DNA of 24,064 nt from JBBRRP01 sp964609655 (GTDB lineage Bacteria > Myxococcota_A > Polyangia > Polyangiales > Polyangiaceae): contig CAZSUA010000050.1 of NCBI GenBank assembly GCA_964609655.1, positions 1 through 24,064 on the forward strand, given 5' to 3'. This document shows, piece after piece, positions 15,535 through 23,262 of the stretch. How positions within the stretch are numbered: the stretch's first letter is position 1; each line of letters begins with the position of its first letter. Under the pieces are notes generated by a model. That model saw nothing but the letters and a program-made list of their open reading frames with translations, was not told the DNA's origin and did no database searches. The position numbers and the translations under genes were made by a program.

Positions 15535-16605
15535 TCACAGCCGGGACAAGAATACACCAATTTCATTGAGCGGCGAGCTCCGGCTCACGGCATTGGCGCG
15601 CACCGCGGCCCCCGGCATGCCGTAGACCACCGCGGTTGCTTCACTCTCGGCAATCACGATCCCACCTTTGTCGAGAATAGCTCGGGCACCGAGCGTCCCA
15701 TCATCGCCCATGCCAGTCAGGATCACCCCGACAGCACGCGAGCCGGCCACGTTGGCCACACTCGTGAACAGTCGGTCAGCACTCGGTACGTAGCGATCCC
15801 CGTCGTCAGGCGGGGAGACCTTGATCCGAAGCTGGCCCCCTGGAGCCATTTCTAGCTGCATGCAGCGCCGGCCAGGGCATACGAAGCCGGCTGCTTGCGC
15901 CACCACATCTCCATCCTGGGCTTCACTCACTGAAACAGCGCTCTGCCGATCGAGCCGCTCGGCAAACGTACGTGTGAATTTATCGGGCATGTGCTGCGCT
16001 ACCAAGAAGGTATTCTTAGATGTGGCCGGCAGCTGGGCGAAGATCTCCATCAGCGCCGTCGGACCACCCGTGGAGGACGCAATCGCGACCACATAGCGCG
16101 GGGGCGGCCCCGCAACGGGCCGCACAGGCTTTGTGCTCGTCGCACCGGGTTGCTGGGCCCAAGCTTTCGGCCGAAGCACTTGGCTCGAGCGCACGCTGCG
16201 AGCGAGCAGCACTTTCCGCAACAGATCCTCGCGGATGCCCGAGAAATCAGTATCAACTCGGCGATCGGGCTTGGTCACAAAATCAAGCGCCCCGAGCTCA
16301 AGTGCCTTAAAGACATTCTCTTTCTGGCTGTAGCTAGAAACCACCACCACCGGAGTGGGCATCCGACTCATCAAGATGCGAAGGAAGGTGAAGCCATCCA
16401 TCTTGGGCATTTCAAGATCGAGCGTGATCACATCGGGGCGCAATTGCGTCACCTGCCGAATCGCTTCTTCACCATCGCTCGCTTTGCCAACGACTTCGAC
16501 TTCAGGTGCGGCACTCAGGATCTCGGAAATGTTTCGACGATTGAACGCAGAATCATCCACGATCAATACGCGTATGGGCTTATCTTTAGCGCTCACTTGG
16601 TCCAT
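15535..16605 (-). CDS. cheB: Chemotaxis protein-glutamate methylesterase/glutamine deamidase CheB
   Basis: Removes methyl groups from receptor glutamates and deamidates glutamines, resetting the signalling complex; cytoplasmic. An N-terminal receiver (residues 10-125) has VDDSA and phosphoacceptor Asp63 in LDLEMPKMDG, with TKP carrying the conserved Lys. A linker rich in Pro and Gln leads to the methylesterase domain. Its catalytic triad is visible: Ser178 in ASSTGGP, His205 in AQHMP and Asp302 in TGMGDDG. Length 356 is normal. It is the last gene of the seven-gene minus-strand operon: its ATG (16603-16605) follows directly on the cheR TAG. Complete and apparently active. Which receptor it acts on is not evident, since none is encoded here. 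Confidence 0.97.
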   Translation of the reverse strand: MDQVSAKDKPIRVLIVDDSAFNRRNISEILSAAPEVEVVGKASDGEEAIRQVTQLRPDVITLDLEMPKMDGFTFLRILMSRMPTPVVVVSSYSQKENVFKALELGALDFVTKPDRRVDTDFSGIREDLLRKVLLARSVRSSQVLRPKAWAQQPGATSTKPVRPVAGPPPRYVVAIASSTGGPTALMEIFAQLPATSKNTFLVAQHMPDKFTRTFAERLDRQSAVSVSEAQDGDVVAQAAGFVCPGRRCMQLEMAPGGQLRIKVSPPDDGDRYVPSADRLFTSVANVAGSRAVGVILTGMGDDGTLGARAILDKGGIVIAESEATAVVYGMPGAAVRANAVSRSSPLNEIGVFLSRL

Positions 16606-17493
16606 CTATCGATCCCAACGCTGGGCTGCCAGCGGCTTTCTGTACACCAGGTCGTCCCGGAGGTGCACTAACTCAAACGCAGTGGACAAGTTCAGTAGGC
16701 TTTCTGAGTGACCCAAGAGCAAGTAGCCCCCGGGGACAAGCCGCTCGTACAGGGCGTCAATGACTTTTCGGCGGGAATCCTGGTCAAAGTAGATCAACAC
16801 GTTTCGACAAAAAATGACATCTACCCTGCCAACCGTCGACGCTTTGCCGGCCTCCAATAGATTCAGCTGTCCAAACCAGCAGCTGCTTTTGATCAGCTCC
16901 TTCACTTCCCACTGAGTCACACCCGCCGTGGAGCATTCATCAAAGAAAGCTGCTCGCTGCGCGGGGCTAGTCACGCGCAAGGCACTTTCGCGATAACGCC
17001 CGCGCCGGGCGTGAGCCACACTGCGCCGAGAGAGATCGGTACCCACCACGCGTACTGCCCAATCCCTAAACAGCCCTGTCTGATGAATGAGCATCGCGAG
17101 CGTGTAAACTTCCTCGCCTGTCGAGCAACCTGCGCTCCAGAGCCGGAGACGTTTTTGATGGGCCAGCGTGTTCGAGAGCTCTGGTAGAATCTCCGTTTGA
17201 AACGCTGTGAGTTGGTATTCCTGCCGAAAGAAATAGGTTTCCTTGGTCGTGATGAGCTCCAGCGCTTCGTCGAGTTCCTGAGAGCCGCTTGCGTGGTAAC
17301 GCAAGTGCTTGTAGTACTCCGAAAATGACGAGAGCCCGAGTTCATCGAGACGCTCAGATAGGCGGCGCTCAAACATGTACATCGACTCTTCTTCAAACGA
17401 GAGCCCAGCCTGTTCGTTGATGTGATCGCGCAACAGGCGAAACTCCGCCGCGGTGAGGCTATGCCGAATATCGCGCGAAGCGCCCAGCGCCAT
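16606..17493 (-). CDS. cheR: Chemotaxis protein-glutamate O-methyltransferase CheR
   Basis: Transfers methyl from S-adenosylmethionine to receptor glutamates. An all-helical N-terminal domain (residues 10-85) precedes TTKETYFFR, a conserved CheR segment. The SAM-binding loop WSAGCSTGEEVYTLAM, then VVGTDLS and VIFCRNVLIYFD follow. Its 295 residues are typical, with no TPR extension of the kind seen in M. xanthus FrzF. AGGAG lies about 11 bases before ATG 17493, inside the 3' end of the HEAT gene, whose stop is only 2 bases away. It pairs functionally with CheB immediately downstream. No C-terminal pentapeptide-tethered receptor is visible in this window. Confidence 0.96.
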   Translation of the reverse strand: MALGASRDIRHSLTAAEFRLLRDHINEQAGLSFEEESMYMFERRLSERLDELGLSSFSEYYKHLRYHASGSQELDEALELITTKETYFFRQEYQLTAFQTEILPELSNTLAHQKRLRLWSAGCSTGEEVYTLAMLIHQTGLFRDWAVRVVGTDLSRRSVAHARRGRYRESALRVTSPAQRAAFFDECSTAGVTQWEVKELIKSSCWFGQLNLLEAGKASTVGRVDVIFCRNVLIYFDQDSRRKVIDALYERLVPGGYLLLGHSESLLNLSTAFELVHLRDDLVYRKPLAAQRWDR

Positions 17494-17495
17494 GT

Positions 17496-19598
17496 TCAGC
17501 GGGGCTCCTGAGGGGTGCTGGGCAGACGGGAGCGCCGCACGCTTGAGCGCGTTTCAAGCTCGGATAAAGTGCGCTGCAGCGCAGCCGAGACTTGGGGGAT
17601 CTGTTCTTCGAGCCAGCAGATTCGCAGAAATTCGACGTCCACGCCTGGAATACGGGTAGAAAGCTCAGCTGCAAACCGCCGAACATCCCAGGCAGGGTGT
17701 CGTAGGCAACTTTCGAGGTGCGGGAGCGCCGCATCCCCCAAGCCCGTGAGCAACGCCTCGAGAGCCAGTTTAACGACATCCGAGGCGGGATGCGAAAGCG
17801 CATCGATGAGAGCGTCATTGCGCGACGGCTCACTGAGAACGTTGACCGCTTCGATAGCTGCGAGTGCGCGCAACGGCTGCTTGCTCAAGACGAGAGATCG
17901 AAGGACGGCCACTGCGCGACCGTCGTTCGTTTTCCCAAGTGCATGAATGGCGGGCACCAGGAGCGCGTCGTCTTCGACCCGCTCTATCAGATTGATGAGA
18001 TGCTCCGCGCCTTCGGCCGAACCGTCATCACCCCGCACGCTCCCGAGAGCACCAAGAGCCGCGATCTGCACCTCTCTTTCCTCGTCCGTGAGCGCCAACG
18101 CCAACACCTCGATCGCTGAGGAAGCTCGAAGCACCGCGAGCGCCTCCACAGCTGCCCGCCGCGTCGTCCTATCGTCGCTCGCCAACAGCTGCTTGAGGTG
18201 AGCCACATCCGTTTCAACCTGTTCCTCGAGCGGCACCCCCAGCGCTGCGATCACTGCAGGCCAGGCCAACGATTGGCGCCCTGCACCCTTCGCGATCCGA
18301 CGTGCTGTTTCGGGAAACCGGCGCGCAAGCTCTGCGAGCGCAGCGAGGGCCGCCCGGCGCACTGTCACCCGGATGTCGGGGCCAAGCCAGGGTAAAAGCG
18401 CTGAAATAAGCGGAGCTCCGCCGTGCACGGAGGCAGCCACCAAAGCCGCGCGCAGCGGTTGAGGCTCACCCGCTTCAAGGACTCCTAGCAATGTTCGGCT
18501 AACTTCTGATTCGAGCTCCGGAACGGGCGGCAGGCGGGACAGAACTTCCAGGAGCGCTTCCAAATCCTCAGCGTGCGCTGTTTGGATTACACGCAGCACC
18601 GCCATAATTCCCAGCTCACCCAGCATGACAAGTGCAGACTCAGCTTCCTCGGCGACGGCGATGTCCGTCAGCTGCTCCACCACAACACTCGCAGCGACAC
18701 CGCTTGCCGAAACACCGCATAGGTAGAGAGCAGCCTTGCGCAGCGTTACTTCTCCCTCCCGATTCTGCACATACGAAGCAACGAGGCCCAGAAGCTCACT
18801 GCTGCTGACAAGTGTTCTCCGAATACTGTCGCGCACCGTAGGCTCAACGCGCCCAAGCTCGGCCAACGCCAAAAGCGCGGCCTGCCCAGCAGCCCCGTGA
18901 CCGGACTCGAACTCCTTGATCAAAATAGGCAGCGCACGGATATCAAAAGTGCGTCCGAGCGAAGCCACTACAGTACTTCGCAAGAGAGGATCCGTGAGCA
19001 ACCCTTGCAGCAGCTCAAAAGGAGGAGCGACCCCAAGCTGACCCATTCCGCTGAGTGCCGCCAAACGCAACAGCGGATCTTCCCGCGAGAGTACCGCTTG
19101 AAGCAGACTGAGCGCGCCTTCTTGCTCGACGGCCCCGAGCCCAGTAATCGCCTCAATTGCGGCCAGTTGAACGTTTTTATCGGGGTCCTCAGACAAACCC
19201 GCCAAAGCGCCCAGTGCACTCCGCTCGCGGCTGCGACCGAGCACCTCGGCGGCTAACTTCCTCGCATCCGCATCAAAACTTGGGAGCTGCGGCTCGAGCG
19301 CACGCACCGCATGCGCGCCATAAAGAGCAAGCGCTTCGACCACGGCGTTGCGTTGACCAATATGCTCACTCTCCGTGAATGGAAGCAGCAGTTGCGCTAA
19401 CACATCGCTGGCTGGCACCAAGGCGATCGCCACCCGCACAGCTTCCTTCCGAACTCTCCAATCCGTGTCGGCCATGGCTGACACCAAAATCTGAGCGCGT
19501 TCGCCCGAGGTCGCACCCTCCAACAGCGCCACACCCCGTCGACGATCCTCAGGATCAACGGAGGCTAGCAGCGACTTGCTTTCAGCGGCGGAAGTCAC
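17496..19598 (-). CDS. HEAT-repeat protein embedded in the chemosensory operon
   Basis: A 700-residue protein made almost entirely of alpha-helical repeats of about 30 residues. Clear units include DWRVRKEAVRVAIAL, KNVQLAAIEAITGLG, PLLRLAALSGMGQLG, VTVRRAALAALAEL, RTTRRAAVEALAVL and REVQIAALGALGSV. The Arg/Lys before an Ala-rich helix is the HEAT (PBS-lyase-type) pattern, with at least ten copies by eye. There is no signal peptide, membrane segment or enzyme motif, so a cytoplasmic scaffold is likely. The start is GTG 19598, overlapping the CheW stop in GTGA; the stop lies 2 bases before cheR. Lying between cheW and cheR, it probably joins or modulates the array or the adaptation enzymes. HEAT proteins are, as I recall, known in some myxobacterial chemosensory clusters (Cpc7 of Che7). 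The exact role is unknown. Confidence 0.9.
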   Translation of the reverse strand: MTSAAESKSLLASVDPEDRRRGVALLEGATSGERAQILVSAMADTDWRVRKEAVRVAIALVPASDVLAQLLLPFTESEHIGQRNAVVEALALYGAHAVRALEPQLPSFDADARKLAAEVLGRSRERSALGALAGLSEDPDKNVQLAAIEAITGLGAVEQEGALSLLQAVLSREDPLLRLAALSGMGQLGVAPPFELLQGLLTDPLLRSTVVASLGRTFDIRALPILIKEFESGHGAAGQAALLALAELGRVEPTVRDSIRRTLVSSSELLGLVASYVQNREGEVTLRKAALYLCGVSASGVAASVVVEQLTDIAVAEEAESALVMLGELGIMAVLRVIQTAHAEDLEALLEVLSRLPPVPELESEVSRTLLGVLEAGEPQPLRAALVAASVHGGAPLISALLPWLGPDIRVTVRRAALAALAELARRFPETARRIAKGAGRQSLAWPAVIAALGVPLEEQVETDVAHLKQLLASDDRTTRRAAVEALAVLRASSAIEVLALALTDEEREVQIAALGALGSVRGDDGSAEGAEHLINLIERVEDDALLVPAIHALGKTNDGRAVAVLRSLVLSKQPLRALAAIEAVNVLSEPSRNDALIDALSHPASDVVKLALEALLTGLGDAALPHLESCLRHPAWDVRRFAAELSTRIPGVDVEFLRICWLEEQIPQVSAALQRTLSELETRSSVRRSRLPSTPQEPR

Positions 19599-20086
19599 AA
19601 GCGCGTGCCCTGCTCCAGCCGGCTTGGATCCATTGCTCGAGTGAGTCCTTCAAAGGAGTCCAGATCCAGTACAAAAATCAGCTTGCCCGCGTGCGCGGCC
19701 ACCCCAGAAATCCCCCGTGTTTCGTCACCCTTGCCAAACTCGGGAGCCGGCCGAAGTACGCCGCCTTCCGATCCAAAAACCTCGGTGACCCGATCGACCG
19801 CGAGCCCCAAGGTTCGTCCCTGGACATCCACGAGGATCCATTTCGTCTTCGGACCAATTTGAACATGTGGCAACCCGAAGCGAGCGCGTAAATCAATCAC
19901 CGGCACCACTTCGCCGCGATGATCAGCGACACCTAAAACGGCTAGCGGTGCGTTCGGCACCGGCGTGATCGGCAACGCATTCACGATCTCCCTCACCGAA
20001 CTGATGGACACAGCATATTCCACATCACCAACGGAGAAGCCAACGAGACTGCGTTTCGGGTCGGGGCGGCCTTGGCTACGTTGCAT
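19595..20086 (-). CDS. cheW: CheW-type coupling protein, second copy
   Basis: A small adaptor linking receptors to CheA. The CheW beta-barrel is visible: LVGFSVGDVEYAVSISSVREIV, then VLGVADHRGEVVPVIDLRARFG, WILVDVQGRTLGLAVDRV and the C-terminal KLIFVLDLDSF. The frame can start at GTG 20098, but ATG 20086 with AGGTGA eight bases upstream is better and gives 163 residues. It then starts 4 bases after the preceding cheW stop. It is quite different in sequence from the first CheW, so the pair is not a recent duplication. Its 3' end overlaps the HEAT gene by 4 bases. Confidence 0.93.
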   Translation of the reverse strand: MQRSQGRPDPKRSLVGFSVGDVEYAVSISSVREIVNALPITPVPNAPLAVLGVADHRGEVVPVIDLRARFGLPHVQIGPKTKWILVDVQGRTLGLAVDRVTEVFGSEGGVLRPAPEFGKGDETRGISGVAAHAGKLIFVLDLDSFEGLTRAMDPSRLEQGTRL

Positions 20087-20090
20087 ACGG

Positions 20091-20573
20091 CTAATCACCT
20101 ATAATGGAGCTCAGATCGAGCAGAATAATCGGGTCATTGCCCGGGCGACCAATCCCCAAAACATGCGCAGAAATGTCCCCGCCAAGTACCGCAGCCACCG
20201 GCTCTATCTCGCCAGCACCCAGGCGAATGACTTGACGCACTTCGTCAACCAGTAATCCAACCACCTCGCCGGATCCTGTTTCACTCAAGAGGATCCGAGT
20301 GCGCGAGGAAGCAGGCGGCGCGGCCACCCTGAGGCGTTTTCTCAGATCAACGACAGTGACAAGTACGCCTCGCACACTGCAGACACCCAGCACGTCGTGC
20401 TGAGCGCGCGGAACGTGAGTCACGGGCGGTGGGCTCACAATCTCGCGGATCGTGGTGAGTTCCACGGCATACAAATCAACCGAAAGTGTGAACGTGAGAA
20501 ACTCGCGGATCGGGCCCGCAGCCGCAGCTCGCCGGAGATGCCCGCGGCGCTCAACCCGCGTCAGGTTAGCCAT
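20091..20573 (-). CDS. cheW: CheW-type coupling protein, first copy
   Basis: A 160-residue CheW adaptor. FLTFTLSVDLYAVELTTIREIV is followed by VLGVCSVRGVLVTVVDLRKRLR, then ILLSETGSGEVVGLLVDEVRQVI and the terminal IILLDLSSII. It has a basic N-terminal extension (TRVERRGHLRRAAAAG) of about 20 residues that the other copy lacks. Its ATG overlaps the cheA stop by 8 bases (ATGGCTAA), indicating coupled translation and near-equal dosage. Having two distinct CheWs suggests binding to different partners, for instance CheA and either a receptor elsewhere or the HEAT scaffold; that is inference. Confidence 0.94.
   Translation of the reverse strand: MANLTRVERRGHLRRAAAAGPIREFLTFTLSVDLYAVELTTIREIVSPPPVTHVPRAQHDVLGVCSVRGVLVTVVDLRKRLRVAAPPASSRTRILLSETGSGEVVGLLVDEVRQVIRLGAGEIEPVAAVLGGDISAHVLGIGRPGNDPIILLDLSSIIGD
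20095..20100 (-). promoter_or_regulatory. Shine-Dalgarno fixing the start of the second cheW
   Basis: On the minus strand AGGTGA lies 8 bases before ATG 20086 and contains the alternative GTG 20098, which itself has no upstream site. Confidence 0.6.
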
Positions 20574-22674
20574 GCGCGCGCAGCCCCTTTTCGCGTGCGC
20601 TCTCGCCGCTCAACAGCACTTCTTCGACCAACGCCGCCGGATCGAGCACAAGACCCACGTTCTGATCTCCAAGCTCTGTAGCTCCCGAAAATCCTCGCAC
20701 CTGCGCGAGACTCTTACCGAGCGGCTTGATCACGATATCCTGCTGACCAATCAGATAGTCTACCAAAATGCCCAGGCGCTTGGTGCCGACGGTTGCCACC
20801 ACGACGAACTTTCTTCCGGAAGGGTTCTCCTCGGGGAGGTCGAAGACCCGCGCCAGACGACACAGCGGCAGGGATTGTCCACGTAGCCCCATGAGCTCTC
20901 TGCCATCGACAACTCGTACGCCGCGGCCATCAAACGCCAGTGCCTCGGACACACTATTCAGGGGGATCGCAAAAACTTGCTCACCCACTTTCACGAGGAG
21001 TGCACTCACGATTGCCAATGTGATGGGCAGCGTGATGGTCATCTTGGTGCCGATGCCAGGTTCGCTCTGAACATCGATGACACCACCTAGGTGACCAATA
21101 TTGGTCTTCACGACGTCCATTCCGACACCGCGCCCACTCACATCATCCGCTCGTTCACGCGTACTTACGCCAGGCAAGAAGATCAGGCTCAAGATCTCTT
21201 CGCGCGAGAGCTGTTCACGATCGGTGAGATCAATCTTGCCGAGTCGCAACGCCTTCTGCATAAGGGCGTTTTCGTCGATCCCACGCCCGTCATCTTCAAT
21301 CTCGATCACGACGTGGTTGCCCTTCTGAAAGGCATTGAGTGCGATGGTGCCGGCGGCGGGCTTGCCCACCCGGGCTCGCTCTGCGGCATCTTCAATGCCA
21401 TGATCGATTGAATTGCGAATCATGTGCATCAGAGGATCGCTCAGTTCCTCTACAATCAGTTTATCGATCTCGGTTTCTGAACCGGTAATAACAAAACGGA
21501 TTTCCTTGTCGAGCTCGCGACTGATCTGGCGTACAACGCGCGATAATCGTTCAAAGACCTGCCCAAGAGGCACCATGCGGACCTCCAAGATGCCATCCTG
21601 CATCTCGGTGAGGCGGCGCTCAAAATTCCGATGCACGCGGAACAATTCCGAAGAAATCTGCGGTTGTCCTTCTGCACGCACCCGATCTGCAATCCTGGAG
21701 AGTACGTTGCGCACGATGGCTAGCTCGCCGACGATATTCATCAAGCGATCCAGCTTACGAATGTCAACACGCACTGTTTGCGTCAGGCTTCGAAGGGAAC
21801 GATCAGGAGAAACCAGCGCTAAATCGGCGGCCTCTTCGCCAAGCCGCGGATGTCCACTCGGAACCGACAAGACACGTTCTGCGGCGACGTGCGGGTGGCT
21901 GCGCGAGGAAAACGCCGCCGACAGCTGAGGCCTTCTTTCGATCTCTTCGACGATGATTCGCTCAGATGCAAGAGCTCCAATCAGAATCGACAGATCATCG
22001 TGAGATGCCATCAAGAGGTCGAGCTCGATGGTTTCGATGCTCGAAGATTCGCCGGTCGGTAGATAGGTGATGATCTCACCGTGGCGCTTAGCGCGGTCCT
22101 TGATCTCCTCAAGCGCCTTATCTAGTGTCGCCAAGTCAAACTTCACGTGGAGCCGGTAGAGCCTTAGCCCTTGCTCTAAGTTGGAACGCAGACGGTGCTC
22201 TTCGTACTCGGTGAGTACGGCCAACATTCCAGGATCGAGCTCGTACTCCGTCACCATCCCGGGCTCAGGTACGTCGCTCCCACCTAGCTCCCGTAAGCGA
22301 CCGACGAGCTCATCCAGGCCCGGAGGGATGGCCTCACTCCCGGCGCGTTCAGCTGCTAAGATCTTGCCGAAAACGTCGATCGAGCCGAACAAAAGATCCA
22401 GAACAGCGCGTGTCAGCTCGGCACGCCCGAGCCGCAGCTCATCCAGCAGATCCTCCAAGTGATGGGAGAGCGTTCCCATCGCGACCGCCCCAAACAGCCC
22501 CGCCAACCCTTTCAGGGTGTGCACGGCGCGGAACGCTTCATTGATCAATGTTGGATCTTTCACGCCTTCGCTGATCGTGGCGTCCAACGCTAAGAGATTG
22601 CGCGAAAACGTTTCGATGATCTCTTGTGCTTCGGAGAAAAACTCCTCCCGCGCCTTGTCTATGGAATCGACCAT
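20566..22674 (-). CDS. cheA: Chemotaxis histidine kinase CheA
   Basis: A 702-residue cytoplasmic kinase. Domains in order: Hpt/P1 at about 1-110 with phosphoacceptor His52 in FRAVHTLKGLAG; a P2-like region around 150-265; dimerisation P3 near 300-360 (TVRVDIRKLDRLMNIVGELAI); HATPase P4 with N box MIRNSIDHGIE, G1 IEDDGRGID and G2 VSGRGVGMDVV; and CheW-like P5 to the C-terminus (GLVLDPAALVEE). All catalytic elements seem intact. There is no fused receiver, unlike FrzE. It should phosphorylate the stand-alone receiver encoded 3 bases upstream and the CheB receiver. GAGGA lies almost against its ATG, within the preceding stop. Confidence 0.97.
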   Translation of the reverse strand: MVDSIDKAREEFFSEAQEIIETFSRNLLALDATISEGVKDPTLINEAFRAVHTLKGLAGLFGAVAMGTLSHHLEDLLDELRLGRAELTRAVLDLLFGSIDVFGKILAAERAGSEAIPPGLDELVGRLRELGGSDVPEPGMVTEYELDPGMLAVLTEYEEHRLRSNLEQGLRLYRLHVKFDLATLDKALEEIKDRAKRHGEIITYLPTGESSSIETIELDLLMASHDDLSILIGALASERIIVEEIERRPQLSAAFSSRSHPHVAAERVLSVPSGHPRLGEEAADLALVSPDRSLRSLTQTVRVDIRKLDRLMNIVGELAIVRNVLSRIADRVRAEGQPQISSELFRVHRNFERRLTEMQDGILEVRMVPLGQVFERLSRVVRQISRELDKEIRFVITGSETEIDKLIVEELSDPLMHMIRNSIDHGIEDAAERARVGKPAAGTIALNAFQKGNHVVIEIEDDGRGIDENALMQKALRLGKIDLTDREQLSREEILSLIFLPGVSTRERADDVSGRGVGMDVVKTNIGHLGGVIDVQSEPGIGTKMTITLPITLAIVSALLVKVGEQVFAIPLNSVSEALAFDGRGVRVVDGRELMGLRGQSLPLCRLARVFDLPEENPSGRKFVVVATVGTKRLGILVDYLIGQQDIVIKPLGKSLAQVRGFSGATELGDQNVGLVLDPAALVEEVLLSGESAREKGLRAHG

Positions 22675-22677
22675 TCC

Positions 22678-23100
22678 TCAGCTTGCTCCATCAAGTGCAG
22701 CTCGCAGGGCGGCGACGAGTTGCTCGGAGGAAAATGGCTTCGCCAGAAAGGCCGTGGCACCCAATGCAAGTCCGCGTTGCCGATCCTTTTCAGAAGATTG
22801 CGTCGAGATCAGAAGCACGGGAAGATCCCGATACTTCTCGTTGGCACGGATGAAATTCAAAAGCTCCAGGCCATTGATATCGGGCATGTTGATGTCGCTG
22901 ATCACCAAATCGTGCCGACCCCGAGGCAGCAGACGCAGCGCATCAAATCCGCTTGCCGCCTCAATCAACTCCACCTCGCCGAGCTCGGTCGCTCCTTGAT
23001 CCAGACACGCGCACACGAACGCACGCATGCTTTGGGAATCTTCAACCAGGAGAATTCTTAACATCTTGGACTTAGCTTCCGCCCGGGCGGGGACGTCCAT
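22678..23100 (-). CDS. Single-domain response regulator (CheY-like), first gene of the operon
   Basis: A 140-residue receiver. ILLVEDSQSMR carries the acidic pair Glu20/Asp21. Phosphoacceptor Asp69 is in ISDINMPDINGLELL, the Thr/Ser position in LLISTQ, and the conserved Lys in FLAKPF. There is no output domain, so it works by protein contact. The frame opens at GTG 23118, but that codon lies against the Shine-Dalgarno GGAGGAG. ATG 23100, nine bases after it, is the likely start, and a third option is ATG 23064, which trims the unusual 12-residue leader. It precedes cheA by 3 bases. The target is unknown, and no flagellar or pilus motor gene is near. Confidence 0.93.
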   Translation of the reverse strand: MDVPARAEAKSKMLRILLVEDSQSMRAFVCACLDQGATELGEVELIEAASGFDALRLLPRGRHDLVISDINMPDINGLELLNFIRANEKYRDLPVLLISTQSSEKDRQRGLALGATAFLAKPFSSEQLVAALRAALDGAS

Positions 23101-23109
23101 GCTAGCGGG

Positions 23110-23116
23110 CTCCTCC
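23110..23116 (-). promoter_or_regulatory. Shine-Dalgarno of the chemosensory operon's first gene
   Basis: Minus-strand GGAGGAG lies 9 bases before ATG 23100, the strongest site in the operon, and decides the start of the response regulator. Confidence 0.75.
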
Positions 23117-23262
23117 ACCAGACGTCACGGCGCGACCGATACTTGCGTCCTGCGCTCGTTTGGGCGTTCTTTCCTCCTATATAAGCGTTTGGGCTCCCTC
23201 GTCCCTCGCCCGGACGCCCGTGCCTTGACAGCGAGCCAGGCGATTGGTGCGCTCCTGCCGAC
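23117..23262. promoter_or_regulatory. Divergent promoter region, chemosensory operon versus monooxygenase
   Basis: This stretch must carry the promoters of both transcripts. TATATAAG (23178-23185) is the only A/T-rich patch and reads CTTATATA on the minus strand, a possible -10 for the operon. TTGACA (23225-23230) is a consensus -35 on the plus strand, but no convincing -10 follows at 16-18 bases before the monooxygenase ATG. The assignments are tentative. Confidence 0.35.

Noticed and set aside
15991..16671. Plus-strand frame of 226 codons
   Set aside because: It is antisense to cheB and the end of cheR, which have intact catalytic motifs; a shadow.
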